Assembly (NCBI RefSeq): GCF_003148385.1
Contig: NZ_CP029463.1
Span: forward strand, 310,001 to 374,000
Reading direction: 5' to 3'
DNA length: 64,000 nt
Source: Flavobacterium sediminis
GTDB taxonomy: Bacteria > Bacteroidota > Bacteroidia > Flavobacteriales > Flavobacteriaceae
The notes under the pieces are model-generated. The model saw only the letters and a list, made by a program, of their open reading frames with translations. It was not told where the DNA came from and made no database searches. Positions 9,403 through 17,963 of the stretch are shown piece by piece. The position numbers and the translations under genes were made by a program. The stretch's first letter is position 1. Each line of letters opens with the position of its first letter.

Positions 9403-10287
9403 ATGTTTGATTACCGTTTAAAAGTATTTTATACCGTTGCTACTCGGCTGAGTTTTACCAAAGCCGCACAGGAATTGCATATCAGTCAGCCTGCTGTAAC
9501 CAAACACATCAAAGAAATCGAGCAACAGTTCAACACCAAACTGTTTGACCGCAAAGGCACGAGCATTCAACTTACACAAAGCGGTAAAATCTTATACGAC
9601 TATGCCGTAAAAATCAGAAGTATTTACCGCGATCTGGAATTTGAAATCCATCAGGTGAACCAAAAACAAAAAGGTAAACTCAGAATCGGTGCCAGTACCA
9701 CTGTTGCACACTATATCTTACCGGAAATTCTGGCTACTTTTCATGCGTATTACAAAGACATTCAGATTGAACTGCTTACGCACAATACCGAAACCATTTC
9801 TTCCTTATTGGAAAACCACACTATCGATCTGGGCATTATAGAAGGTGCTTCACAATCCTCTCTTCTGGAATACCACCCTTTTAAAAAAGATGAAATTGTA
9901 TTGGTCGCTCAGGCGCAACATCCTTTGGCCAATACGACTCTAAAAGTAAACGACCTGTATGCTATGGAACTCGTTTTTCGTGAACCAGGTTCGGGTACTC
10001 AGGAATTTATCGAAAAACATTTACAAGACAAAGGGATTATTCTTGACAAACTACAGGTCATTATGCACTTAGGAAGTAGCGAAAGCATCAAAAATTACCT
10101 GTTACATTCTCAGGCAATGGCATTTTTATCCATCAGCAGTATTTTTCAAGAATTGCAAAATCATACACTCTCTATAATTGATATTAAGAACTTTAATATT
10201 AACCGTACGTTCCAACTCATTTTACCCAAAGGCGAACGTTCGGAACTTATTACGCTCTTTATGCGATTTCTTACTTATAACTTTTAG
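9403..10287 (+). CDS. LysR-family transcriptional regulator
   Basis: A 294-residue LysR regulator. The N-terminal winged helix-turn-helix is clear (SFTKAAQELHISQPAVTKHI, about 19-38), followed by the periplasmic-binding-protein-like effector domain. I start at ATG 9403, which gives MFDYRLKVFY; a TTG two codons upstream is less likely. It sits 81 bases ahead of a YeiH-type transporter on the same strand. The pairing resembles the YeiE-YeiH arrangement of enterobacteria and suggests control of sulfite/sulfur-related export. Confidence 0.9.
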   Translation: MFDYRLKVFYTVATRLSFTKAAQELHISQPAVTKHIKEIEQQFNTKLFDRKGTSIQLTQSGKILYDYAVKIRSIYRDLEFEIHQVNQKQKGKLRIGASTTVAHYILPEILATFHAYYKDIQIELLTHNTETISSLLENHTIDLGIIEGASQSSLLEYHPFKKDEIVLVAQAQHPLANTTLKVNDLYAMELVFREPGSGTQEFIEKHLQDKGIILDKLQVIMHLGSSESIKNYLLHSQAMAFLSISSIFQELQNHTLSIIDIKNFNINRTFQLILPKGERSELITLFMRFLTYNF

Positions 10288-10368
10288 TTATCCATTAGAA
10301 CAAAATACGATTGGTTTTGTACTATAAAAATAAAGACTTTTGAACTCTGAAATTCAAAAAGTCAACTG

Positions 10369-11307
10369 ATGAAAAGCATTGCACAACCGCATCTCTACAC
10401 GAAACTGTTATTTATAATCTTAGGACTATTGTGTCTGACTCCGCTCATTTCTTCGCCCTTAGCATTGGCGTTGGGTTTTATTACTGCAATTGCCATAGGC
10501 AATCCGTTTGAAAAACAATTACACGGCGCCATACACTTACTATTACAAATCTCAATTGTAGGGTTAGGCTTTGGCTTACAGATAGACGAAGCGTTAGCCG
10601 CCGGAAAAACCGGTTTTAGTATAACTGCTGTGAGTATTTCTGTTCTTTTAATTCTGGGGTACGTTTTCGGTAAAATTTTTAAGCTGGAAAATTCCTTGTC
10701 CTATCTGATCTCCGTTGGAACTGCCATTTGCGGCGGAAGCGCTATTGCTGCCGTTTCCCCTATTATCAAATCAGATACCCGACAAATCTCATTGTCCTTA
10801 GCTATTATCTTTACGCTTAATTCTATTGCCTTGTTTATTTATCCGGTGATCGGACACTTTTTAGGACTAACACAGGAACAATTCGGTTTGTGGTGTGCCA
10901 TTGGTATACACGATACCAGTTCGGTTGTAGGAGCCGCTTCTAAGTACGGGAACGAAGCGTTAAAAATTGCCACTACCGTTAAACTAGCACGGGCTTTATG
11001 GATCATTCCGGTTTCTTTATTTTCTATGTTCTGGTTTAAGAACCAAACGTCAAAAATCAAAATTCCATGGTTCATCGGTTTGTTTGTATTAGCCATTCTG
11101 CTGAACAGTTATTTTCCTGTTCTCAATCCTTTTACCCCTGTTGTCACTCAAATAGCTAAAGCCGGATTAACCTTGACCTTATTCCTTATCGGTTCTACTT
11201 TAACACTCCGCACCCTGAAAACCATCGGAAGTAAACCTTTAGTCTTTGCTGTTATTCTCTGGAGTATAATCAGTATCGGAAGTTTATATTTTATTACTCA
11301 TTTTTAA
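10369..11307 (+). CDS. YeiH-family putative sulfate/sulfur-compound exporter (UPF0324)
   Basis: A 312-residue inner-membrane protein with about ten hydrophobic helices. It has the conserved SVGTAICGGSAIAAVSPI and GIHDTSSVVGAAS segments typical of UPF0324/YeiH. The family is annotated as putative sulfate exporters, but the transported compound is not firmly known. The LysR gene directly upstream is the likely regulator. Its stop overlaps the end of the convergent ABM gene by four bases. Confidence 0.85.
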   Translation: MKSIAQPHLYTKLLFIILGLLCLTPLISSPLALALGFITAIAIGNPFEKQLHGAIHLLLQISIVGLGFGLQIDEALAAGKTGFSITAVSISVLLILGYVFGKIFKLENSLSYLISVGTAICGGSAIAAVSPIIKSDTRQISLSLAIIFTLNSIALFIYPVIGHFLGLTQEQFGLWCAIGIHDTSSVVGAASKYGNEALKIATTVKLARALWIIPVSLFSMFWFKNQTSKIKIPWFIGLFVLAILLNSYFPVLNPFTPVVTQIAKAGLTLTLFLIGSTLTLRTLKTIGSKPLVFAVILWSIISIGSLYFITHF

Positions 11308-11615
11308 AATGAGTACTCCCGCTCTACTTTAGCTATCCTTACTTTATACTGTTCGTACCACAAAACTTTTCCTCTTTCCTGAGCTAAAAGGTGTTCGCTG
11401 TTTTGTTTCCAGGCTCGTATAGCTTCGAGGTTTTCCCAATAGGAAACTGTGATCCCGATCTCATTACGAGCACTTTCCAACCCTAAAAAACCGGGTTGGC
11501 TCTCTGCCAGTTCGATCATTCGGGATGCTGTTTCTGCATATCCTTCATCGATAGCGGTTCTGACTGACGTAAAAATTACTGCATAATACGGAAGTTTTTT
11601 ATTTTCTGTGTTCAT
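11304..11615 (-). CDS. Antibiotic biosynthesis monooxygenase (ABM) domain protein
   Basis: A 103-residue single-domain protein of the dimeric alpha+beta barrel type. The ABM pattern includes AESQPGFLGLESAR and VSYWENLEAIRAWKQ. Members are cofactor-free monooxygenases, haem-degrading enzymes or stress proteins; the specific reaction cannot be deduced. It converges on the YeiH gene with a four-base overlap of the two stop codons. Confidence 0.82.
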   Translation of the reverse strand: MNTENKKLPYYAVIFTSVRTAIDEGYAETASRMIELAESQPGFLGLESARNEIGITVSYWENLEAIRAWKQNSEHLLAQERGKVLWYEQYKVRIAKVEREYSF

Positions 11616-11693
11616 CTGACTTATTGAAATTAAACAATTTAAACTTTAACAAAACCTTAAGCTAAGTTAATTATTTAAGCGCTGATTTCTTCG

Positions 11694-11701
11694 TAAATTT
11701 G
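11694..11701 (+). promoter_or_regulatory. Bacteroidetes-type -7 element (TAAATTTG)
   Basis: An exact TAnnTTTG match in the 373-base stretch between the ABM gene and dps. It lies 73 bases upstream of a small ORF (11774-11926) and about 320 bases upstream of dps. No clear -33 TTG is seen at the expected distance. Confidence 0.4.
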
Positions 11702-11773
11702 GGTAACAAAATAGCTCAATAAATTCATCCACCTATTTTAGTTTTTACTAAAGTTTAATTAAAATTTACAGCT

Positions 11774-11926
11774 ATGAATACTTTAGATTTCCCCAATCTA
11801 ACGTTACAACAACAAAAATCCTTTCTTTTAAACAGCCAAAATACATCTTTAGCTGTATCGAAATCTCTTGCTTCAAAAGAAGGGCTTCACTGGATTCATT
11901 TCAGGCGAGGACATTTTATGCTATAA
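11774..11926 (+). CDS. Small ORF, 50 codons, possible leader or small protein upstream of dps
   Basis: ATG to TAA, 50 residues, beginning MNTLDFPNLTLQQ and ending in a basic/aromatic tail WIHFRRGHFML. It is the only notable coding-like content of the 373-base gap between the ABM gene and dps, and it has a TAnnTTTG element upstream. I recognise no family. The HFRR tetrapeptide recurs in another small ORF at 12749, upstream of the NADH dehydrogenase. It could be a leader peptide, a small protein or chance. Confidence 0.3.
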   Translation: MNTLDFPNLTLQQQKSFLLNSQNTSLAVSKSLASKEGLHWIHFRRGHFML

Positions 11927-12021
11927 ATATCTGTTATAACATTTTATTATAGACAGTCTTTTATTTTTTATTTGAACTATACTTTCAAATGAATTTCGAT
12001 AATCTTAAATTAAAATCATAT

Positions 12022-12495
12022 ATGAAAACGAACATTGGAATTACCACCGAAAACCGTCAGGCAATTGCTGAAAAACTATTTGCCATTTTAGCAGATGAAT
12101 TTGTGTTATTTTCTAAATTACTGAATGCGCACTGGAATGTTGAAGGTTCTGACTTTCATAGTGTTCATACTTATTTAGATGAACTGTACCACGAACAGTT
12201 GGAAACCGTTGACGAAGTAGCCGAATACATTCGTATTATAGGACATTATGTTCCGGCTAATTTATCTAAATATCAGGAATTAACGCATTTAAGTGAAGTC
12301 TATGAAGGTAAAAATGATAGTCAGAGCTATTTTGCTGAACTTTTGAACACGCACGAAAGCATTATCATCAATCTGAGAGAAAAAATTGCTCCTTTTGCCG
12401 AAGATTACAAAGCTGAAGGAATGAGTGATTTTATTACCGGTCTAATGAATAAACACCAAAAAACAGCCTGGATGCTGAGAGCCCATCTCAAATAA
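12022..12495 (+). CDS. dps: Dps-family ferritin-like DNA-protecting protein
   Basis: A mini-ferritin of 157 residues that stores iron and protects DNA under oxidative stress or starvation. It has the Dps ferroxidase signature NAHWNVEGSDFHSVHTYLDE followed by YHEQLETVDEVAEYI, which supplies the inter-subunit His/Asp/Glu ligands. I choose ATG 12022 (MKTNIGITTEN); an in-frame ATG at 11989 would add 11 residues with no family counterpart. Two gene-poor stretches flank it, one carrying a small ORF and the other an inverted repeat. Confidence 0.88.
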   Translation: MKTNIGITTENRQAIAEKLFAILADEFVLFSKLLNAHWNVEGSDFHSVHTYLDELYHEQLETVDEVAEYIRIIGHYVPANLSKYQELTHLSEVYEGKNDSQSYFAELLNTHESIIINLREKIAPFAEDYKAEGMSDFITGLMNKHQKTAWMLRAHLK

Positions 12496-12505
12496 AAAAT
12501 AAATT

Positions 12506-12650
12506 AAGAGCACTTGAGTTTTACAAACTCCAAAACCTGTTTGAAGTATTTACACTAATATTTCGTTTTCGTTAATAAAAATTCAACGATTTTTTGATTT
12601 CATAAATAATAATTGATTAATTTTATTCCGTAAAACGTTCAAGTGCTCTT
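12506..12650. repeat. MITE-like element with inverted terminal repeats
   Basis: Arms at 12506-12524 and 12630-12650 share AAGAGCACTTGA followed, after one or three bases, by TTTTAC in inverted orientation. They enclose about 105 AT-rich bases with no ORF. The arms are too far apart for an ordinary terminator. No target duplication is obvious, so an inserted miniature element is only one reading; a long-range hairpin in the dps 3' UTR is another. Confidence 0.45.
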
Positions 12651-12748
12651 TTCTGTTCATAGAATACTTGAAATCAAAACAATACCATAAAACGCTCTAC
12701 TCTTTTATTACAAAACAAGACAATCATTAACCCAAAATCAATAATCTA

Positions 12749-12841
12749 ATGTATCATCATCTACATTTCAGGAGCGATTGTTCCTTTTATTCTATTATTC
12801 ACAATCTGAACAATCACCCTCAAAAATTACTGTTTAACTGA
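12749..12841 (+). CDS. Small ORF, 30 codons, upstream of the NADH dehydrogenase
   Basis: ATG to TGA, 30 residues, starting MYHHLHFRRSDCSF, with a His/aromatic-rich N-terminus. The stop is 26 bases before the NADH dehydrogenase start, a leader-peptide position. It shares HFRR with the small ORF upstream of dps. Together with the inverted repeat it is all I see in the 372-base gap between dps and ndh. Coding status is unproven. Confidence 0.25.
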   Translation: MYHHLHFRSDCSFYSIIHNLNNHPQKLLFN

Positions 12842-12867
12842 CGTTTCATCATTTTTAAAACTATAAA

Positions 12868-14127
12868 ATGAAAAAACAAATAATCATCGTAGGCGGTGGA
12901 TTCGCCGGACTAAAGCTGGCACGAGAATTATCCGATTCTGATTACAAAGTAATGGTCATTGACCGAAATAATTTTCACCAATTCCAGCCTCTATTTTACC
13001 AAGTTGCAACTTCACGCCTAGCGGCCAGTAATATTTCCTTTCCTTTACGAAAAGTTTTTAACGGTTCCCGCAATGTAACATTACGTATAACAAACGTATT
13101 GAAAGTGGTACCGGAAACGAATACTATTATTACAGAGATCGGCGATTTTCAATATGACTATTTAGTATTTGCCACCGGAGCCGATACCAATTATTTTGGT
13201 AATGAAAACATACGAAAACATGCTTATCCTATGAAAAGTACTGTAGAAGCCATGTATATTCGTATGCGTATTCTCCAGAATTTTGAGGATATGTACAAAA
13301 CCAAAGACGAAGATACCAAAGAGAGTTTGTCTAACTACGTAATAGTTGGTGGTGGTCCTACAGGGGTTGAATTAGCCGGTGCCCTAATGGAAATGAAAAA
13401 ATATGTTTTACCAAAAGATTATCAGGATCTGGATATCAGCAGAATGAAAATTTATCTGGTTGAAGCCGGACCAAGATTACTAGGTGCTATGTCTGAGTTC
13501 TCGTCTAAAAAAGCTGAAAAATACTTAACGGAAATGGGCGTTAATGTTATGCTAAAGACTCAGGTAAAAGATTATGACGGAAAATGGGTAGAATTAGCTG
13601 ACGGTACTAAAATACGTTCCCGCTTGTTGATCTGGGCAGCCGGTGTCGCCGGAAACTATCCTGAAGGTATTGACAAAGCAATTAAGGTAAGAGGCAATCG
13701 AATTAAAGTCGATGAATATCATCAGATTGAAGGTTATGAAAACATCTATGCTATAGGTGACATTTCTTACATGGAAACCAAAAAATTTCCTCATGGTCAT
13801 CCTCAGTTAGCCAATGTTGCTATCCATCAAGCAGGTAATCTGGCACATAATTTTGAAAAACTACTACATGACAAAAAGTTAAAACCTTTTCAATACAAAG
13901 ACAAAGGAAGTATGGCAACCGTAGGACGTAGTAAAGCAGTTGTGGATTTACCGAAAATAAAATTCGGAGGCTTTATTGCCTGGCTAACCTGGATGTTACT
14001 TCACTTATTGTTCATCATGGGAATGCGTAACCGAATTCATGTTTTTGTGAACTGGACGGCGGCCTATTTTAATAAAAATTCGTCACTCCGCCTGATCTTT
14101 AAACCTTATATCAGAGATGATAAATAA
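12868..14127 (+). CDS. ndh: Type II NADH dehydrogenase-like FAD oxidoreductase
   Basis: A 419-residue two-dinucleotide-binding flavoprotein. The N-terminal FAD loop IIVGGGFAGLKLAREL (about 4-19) and the central NADH loop IVGGGPTGVELAGAL (about 154-168) are intact, as is the second FAD contact in the NIYAIGDIS segment. The C-terminal 60 residues form an amphipathic to hydrophobic region (LTWMLLHLLFIMGMRN), typical of NDH-2 enzymes that sit on the inner membrane and pass electrons to menaquinone without pumping protons. It is followed by a bidirectional terminator. Confidence 0.9.
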   Translation: MKKQIIIVGGGFAGLKLARELSDSDYKVMVIDRNNFHQFQPLFYQVATSRLAASNISFPLRKVFNGSRNVTLRITNVLKVVPETNTIITEIGDFQYDYLVFATGADTNYFGNENIRKHAYPMKSTVEAMYIRMRILQNFEDMYKTKDEDTKESLSNYVIVGGGPTGVELAGALMEMKKYVLPKDYQDLDISRMKIYLVEAGPRLLGAMSEFSSKKAEKYLTEMGVNVMLKTQVKDYDGKWVELADGTKIRSRLLIWAAGVAGNYPEGIDKAIKVRGNRIKVDEYHQIEGYENIYAIGDISYMETKKFPHGHPQLANVAIHQAGNLAHNFEKLLHDKKLKPFQYKDKGSMATVGRSKAVVDLPKIKFGGFIAWLTWMLLHLLFIMGMRNRIHVFVNWTAAYFNKNSSLRLIFKPYIRDDK

Positions 14128-14141
14128 ATTATACAGAACTA

Positions 14142-14172
14142 AAAAAAACCGAAGTATATCTTCGGTTTTTTT
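14142..14172. terminator. Bidirectional terminator between ndh and DUF808 gene
   Basis: AAAAAAACCGAAG and CTTCGGTTTTTTT form a perfect 13-bp stem around a TATAT loop. The position between convergent genes lets it serve both strands. Confidence 0.9.
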
Positions 14173-14189
14173 ATATAGTTTAAAGTATG

Positions 14190-15065
14190 TTATTTTTTCT
14201 TAAAAACAGTAAGTAGTTTACCGAAAGTCTTCACTACAAAAACTACTAAAACTCCGGCTATTAAACCAGAAACTATTTCTTTGATTATAGAAGGTACTTG
14301 CGGAAACAAATGGTGTAAATAATCTATATTGTGTACCAAGATTCCTCCGGAAACCAAAATAAGAGCTACTGTCCCGATAACTCCCAGTAACCGGATCACA
14401 ACCGGTAAGGCTTTTATTAAAAATTGTCCTAGACTTGACAAAAAACCTTTTCTATTGTTGGAACGTTTCAACAGTTTAAAACCGGCATCATCCATTCTTA
14501 CGATCAATGCTACTATTCCGTATACTCCCACAGTTGCTAAAAAAGAAACAATAGTAACCGTTATAATCTGTGTTCCTATGCTTTTGTCTAAAACTGTTCC
14601 TAAGGCTATTATAACGATCTCAATAGACAAAATAAAATCGGTTGTAATGGCTGATTTTACTTTTACTTTTTCCGCCTCTAATCCATTATCGATATTTTCA
14701 TCCGATTGGGCTTCGACCACTGTTTCTGAGCGATGAAAAAGATATTCAATGATCTTTTCTACTCCTTCAAAAGCCAGATATAACCCTCCGAAAACTAAAA
14801 TGACTTTAATTGCTATCGGAAAAAAGTAATTCAATACTAAAGCGATCGGTATAATGATCATTTTATTCAGTAATGAACCTTTAGTGATCGCCCAAAGTAC
14901 CGGCAATTCTCTTGACGAAACAAAACCTGTTGCCTTCTCTGCATTTACTGCTAAATCATCACCTAAAATACCTGCTGTTTTTTCGGTTGCAATTTTACTG
15001 CTCATTGCTACATCGTCCATCAAAGACGCAATATCATCTAAAATCGCAAAAATACCTGATGCCAT
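14190..15065 (-). CDS. DUF808 (YedI-like) inner-membrane protein
   Basis: A 291-residue membrane protein of the DUF808 family. It opens with the family's conserved ASGIFAILDDIASLMDDVA segment, contains TKAxGILGDDLAVNAEKATG-like text, and has about five to six hydrophobic segments. Its function is unknown. It stands alone on the minus strand, with a terminator downstream. Confidence 0.85.
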   Translation of the reverse strand: MASGIFAILDDIASLMDDVAMSSKIATEKTAGILGDDLAVNAEKATGFVSSRELPVLWAITKGSLLNKMIIIPIALVLNYFFPIAIKVILVFGGLYLAFEGVEKIIEYLFHRSETVVEAQSDENIDNGLEAEKVKVKSAITTDFILSIEIVIIALGTVLDKSIGTQIITVTIVSFLATVGVYGIVALIVRMDDAGFKLLKRSNNRKGFLSSLGQFLIKALPVVIRLLGVIGTVALILVSGGILVHNIDYLHHLFPQVPSIIKEIVSGLIAGVLVVFVVKTFGKLLTVFKKK

Positions 15066-15162
15066 AAAATAGTATTATTTTTTAATTGGGTTGTAAAATT
15101 AATCTTTATTCTTATGTAAATAGTAAAATGAAGTTTTAAAATTTTTATCATGAATCGGTTCT

Positions 15163-15594
15163 TTATCCTTTATCATTAGGATCAAAATTCACTATCCATT
15201 CAATACCGTATTGGTCTCTAAACATACCAAAACAAGCTCCTAAAGAGCTTTCCTCCATAGGCACTTCAATTTGTCCGCCAGCCGAAAGTCCTTTAAATAA
15301 TCTGAGTGCTTCTTCTTTACTTTCAGTAGTTATCGAAATTTTACTTCTATTTTCATTTTCGTTTGTTCGCCCCATACTTTCCGGGACATCATTTGCTATT
15401 AAAAAATTTTCCCCAATGGGTAATGCTATGTGCATTATTTTATTTGCCTCTTTTTCTGAAACCGGGAATTCCGGACTTGAAATATCTTTGAAACGGATAA
15501 TTTTTGCAAACTCTCCACCAAAAACCGATTGGTAAAATATAAAGGCTTCTTCTGCATTTCCATTGAAATTAATATGAGGGTTAATCTGTGCCAT
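15163..15594 (-). CDS. VOC-family protein (PhnB-like glyoxalase fold)
   Basis: A 143-residue protein of the vicinal oxygen chelate superfamily, PhnB/YjdN branch. The N-terminal NPHINFNGNAEEAFIFYQSV and the C-terminal GACFGMFRDQYGIEWIVNF are diagnostic. Family members include dioxygenases, lyases and resistance proteins, but this branch mostly lacks a known reaction. It is a single-gene unit. Confidence 0.85.
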   Translation of the reverse strand: MAQINPHINFNGNAEEAFIFYQSVFGGEFAKIIRFKDISSPEFPVSEKEANKIMHIALPIGENFLIANDVPESMGRTNENENRSKISITTESKEEALRLFKGLSAGGQIEVPMEESSLGACFGMFRDQYGIEWIVNFDPNDKG

Positions 15595-15643
15595 GGTTTA
15601 ACTGTTTTGTTTATATGAATTTAGTTAAATCGGTAATCATAAT

Positions 15644-15788
15644 CGCTTCACTTCTTCCTTTTGGAGTATTTGAAAATCATAGATCTTCCAATTCCTTATT
15701 TTGGTAAGCGCTTCGCTTCTTCCCTTTCGAATATTTGAAAATCATAGATTTTCCAATTCCTTATTTTGGTAAGCGCTTCGCTTCTTCC
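15644..15788. repeat. 65-bp tandem repeat over the mazG stop codon, about 2.2 copies
   Basis: A 65-base unit containing CGCTTCTTCC, TTTGAAAATCATAGAT and CCAATTCCTTATTTTGGTAA starts at 15644, 15709 and 15774. The third copy is partial and becomes the mazG coding end. The unit carries the last codons of mazG (EEAKRLPK on the minus strand), so the gene's 3' end and downstream region were duplicated in tandem. The leftmost copy has diverged at several positions. Confidence 0.85.
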
Positions 15789-16540
15789 CAAAATACATCC
15801 ATTTCAGCTAAGGTCATATCCGCTAAAGGTTTCCCTAATTCGGCAGCTTTGCTTTCCAAATATTGGAATCGCTTAATGAATTTTTTATTGGTTCGTTCCA
15901 GTGCATCTTCAGGATTCACTTTTAAAAATCGGGCATAATTGATCATAGAGAACAACACATCTCCAAATTCAGCTTCTATTTTATCCTGATTTCCTTCTTT
16001 TACCTCATCCTGCAATTCTTGTAATTCTTCCTGAACTTTATCCCAAACCTGATGCGGTTCTTCCCAGTCAAAGCCTACGCCTTTTACTTTATCCTGAACG
16101 CGACTGGCTTTTACCAAAGCCGGCAAGCTTTTAGGAACGCCTTCTAAAACTGATTTTTTGCCTTCTTTCAGTTTCAATTTTTCCCAGTTTTGTTTTACTT
16201 GTTCCTCATTTTCTACCACCACATCTCCGTAAATATGAGGATGTCGGTCAATTAATTTATCGCAAATTGAGTTGGCAACATCAGCAATATCAAAAGCATT
16301 AGTTTCACTTCCTATTTTTGAATAAAAAACGATATGCAGCAAAACATCACCCAACTCTTTTTTAACTTCTTCAAGATCATTATCCAAAATAGCATCACCC
16401 AGTTCATACGTTTCTTCAATCGTTAAATGACGTAAACTTTGTAGGGTTTGCTTTTTGTCCCAAGGACATTTTTCGCGCAAATCGTCCATGATATCCAATA
16501 ACCTGTTAAAGGCTTCCAATTGTTGTTGGCGTGTGTTCAT
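15761..16540 (-). CDS. mazG: Nucleoside triphosphate pyrophosphohydrolase
   Basis: Hydrolyses NTPs and dNTPs to monophosphates and pyrophosphate as a house-cleaning enzyme. The 259-residue chain has two MazG domains. The first carries CPWDKKQT and TIEETYELGDAI (about 21-53); the second carries EAEFGDVLFSMINYARF (about 203-219), supplying the Mg-binding Glu/Asp. Length is normal. The stop codon lies inside a 65-base tandem repeat. It is the last of three minus-strand genes with DUF5606 and def, but a terminator separates it from DUF5606. Confidence 0.92.
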   Translation of the reverse strand: MNTRQQQLEAFNRLLDIMDDLREKCPWDKKQTLQSLRHLTIEETYELGDAILDNDLEEVKKELGDVLLHIVFYSKIGSETNAFDIADVANSICDKLIDRHPHIYGDVVVENEEQVKQNWEKLKLKEGKKSVLEGVPKSLPALVKASRVQDKVKGVGFDWEEPHQVWDKVQEELQELQDEVKEGNQDKIEAEFGDVLFSMINYARFLKVNPEDALERTNKKFIKRFQYLESKAAELGKPLADMTLAEMDVFWEEAKRLPK

Positions 16541-16572
16541 TTCTGTTACTGTTTAATTTGATGTATAAAAAT

Positions 16573-16606
16573 AAAAAATCCCACGTGGAAAAACGTAGGA
16601 TTTTTT
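16573..16606 (-). terminator. Terminator after the DUF5606 gene
   Basis: AAAAAATCCCACGT and ACGTAGGATTTTTT form a 14-bp stem with one mismatch around GGAAAA. On the minus strand it follows the DUF5606 stop by about 18 bases and ends in a T run. Confidence 0.8.
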
Positions 16607-16623
16607 ATTTTATGCTCTGAAAT

Positions 16624-17055
16624 TTATTCTGCTGCTTTTTCTTCTTCCTGATTCTCTTCCTCAGTCAAGGCTTCTACAGTCACCAATCCTTTAGGCTGTA
16701 AAATATTATACCAGTTCAGTATCTTCTTTATATCAGAAGTATATACACGGTCTTCATCAAATTCAGGAAGTACCTCTCTGAAATAGTCTCTCAAATCAGC
16801 TTCACTTTCTTTGTGCGACATCGCCGGACCGTCATTTTCTTTTGTAGCAACTGCTTTAAACACTTCGCTCAAACGGATTTCTTCACTATAGGTATAAACA
16901 GCAATCTCTGATAATAAACTTACGTTGCTTCTCATACCAACAGTAATTTTTTTGCCGTCTAATAAAGACTCCGCTACAAAACCTGTACGAGTTTGTAACT
17001 TCAGTTCATATAATCCCGGTTTCCCTGATATAGCCAATATCTTTTGAATACTCAT
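16624..17055 (-). CDS. DUF5606 domain-containing protein
   Basis: A 143-residue cytoplasmic protein of a family restricted to Bacteroidetes. I start at ATG 17055, which gives MSIQKILAISGKPGLYEL, the conserved family opening; an upstream in-frame ATG would add nine residues. The C-terminus is a Glu-rich tail. Its function is unknown. The order mazG-DUF5606-def is one I recall from other flavobacteria. Confidence 0.85.
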   Translation of the reverse strand: MSIQKILAISGKPGLYELKLQTRTGFVAESLLDGKKITVGMRSNVSLLSEIAVYTYSEEIRLSEVFKAVATKENDGPAMSHKESEADLRDYFREVLPEFDEDRVYTSDIKKILNWYNILQPKGLVTVEALTEEENQEEEKAAE

Positions 17056-17165
17056 AATCTTGTTTTTAATTAAGGTTGGCAAATATATAGTTCAAAGTCG
17101 AAAGTTCAAAGTCAAAAAGCTGAAAAAAACTAATCCTTATTCGCTATAAACTAACGACACACTTA

Positions 17166-17753
17166 TTATTTCCCTTTTTTGTTCGCAAATTTCATTTTAT
17201 AATCCGGACGTGCTTTACCTTCCATTATATTTTGAAGTCTTTTACCTATCAATTTCTTTTTAAGGCTAGACAAATGGTCTGTAAATAATATTCCGTCAAT
17301 ATGATCGTATTCGTGCTGAATGACACGAGCAATCAACCCATCGTACTCCTCTGTTTTTTTATTGAAATCTTCATCATAATATTCTATAGTGATTTTATCA
17401 TGACGAAAAACATCTTCTCTGACATCCGGAATACTCAGACAGCCTTCATTGAATCCCCAAACTTCACCTTCCTCTTTTACTATCCTTGCATTAATAAAAG
17501 TTTTTTTAAAGTCATTCAACAGAGCAGCTTCTTCTTTAGAAACATCATCTCCTTCAGCAAACGGTCTTGCATCAATAACAAACAAACGAATAGACAAGCC
17601 TACTTGCGGAGCCGCCAATCCTACTCCATGCGCATTATACATTGTTTCATACATATTAGCAATTGTCTGTTTTAAATTAGGATAATCTTTCGAAATATCT
17701 TCTCCTACTTTACGTAAAACAGGCTCTCCATATCCATAAATTGGTAAAATCAT
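17166..17753 (-). CDS. def: Peptide deformylase
   Basis: Removes the N-formyl group from nascent proteins. All three metal-site motifs are present in a 195-residue chain: GVGLAAPQVG (43-52), EGCLS with ligand Cys105, and QHEYDH with ligands His147 and His151 and catalytic Glu148. It is a normal-length enzyme. Immediately upstream, on the other strand, begins the arginine operon; ruvX, which I would expect next to def, lies beyond that operon. Confidence 0.95.
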   Translation of the reverse strand: MILPIYGYGEPVLRKVGEDISKDYPNLKQTIANMYETMYNAHGVGLAAPQVGLSIRLFVIDARPFAEGDDVSKEEAALLNDFKKTFINARIVKEEGEVWGFNEGCLSIPDVREDVFRHDKITIEYYDEDFNKKTEEYDGLIARVIQHEYDHIDGILFTDHLSSLKKKLIGKRLQNIMEGKARPDYKMKFANKKGK

Positions 17754-17931
17754 GTGCTTTTTTATTTTTCACCGCAAAATTACACAATTAAATTATATGT
17801 TTTGATAGAATTTTTACCCACTAAAAAGATAAATTATCTAAAATGTTATTACAAAAAATATTTTTTATCCAAATTGATGTTTTTACAGGTTAATTTATCC
17901 TTAAACTAATATTTCATACAAATTTTGTATC

Positions 17932-17939
17932 TATATTTG
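17932..17939 (+). promoter_or_regulatory. Promoter -7 element (TATATTTG) of the arginine operon
   Basis: An exact TAnnTTTG match 24 bases upstream of the first gene of the operon. No TTG is visible at the usual -33 distance, so an activator may be involved. The 210-base def-GNAT gap around it is very AT-rich. Confidence 0.55.
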
Positions 17940-17963
17940 TCCACATATTTGGATTAGAACTCT

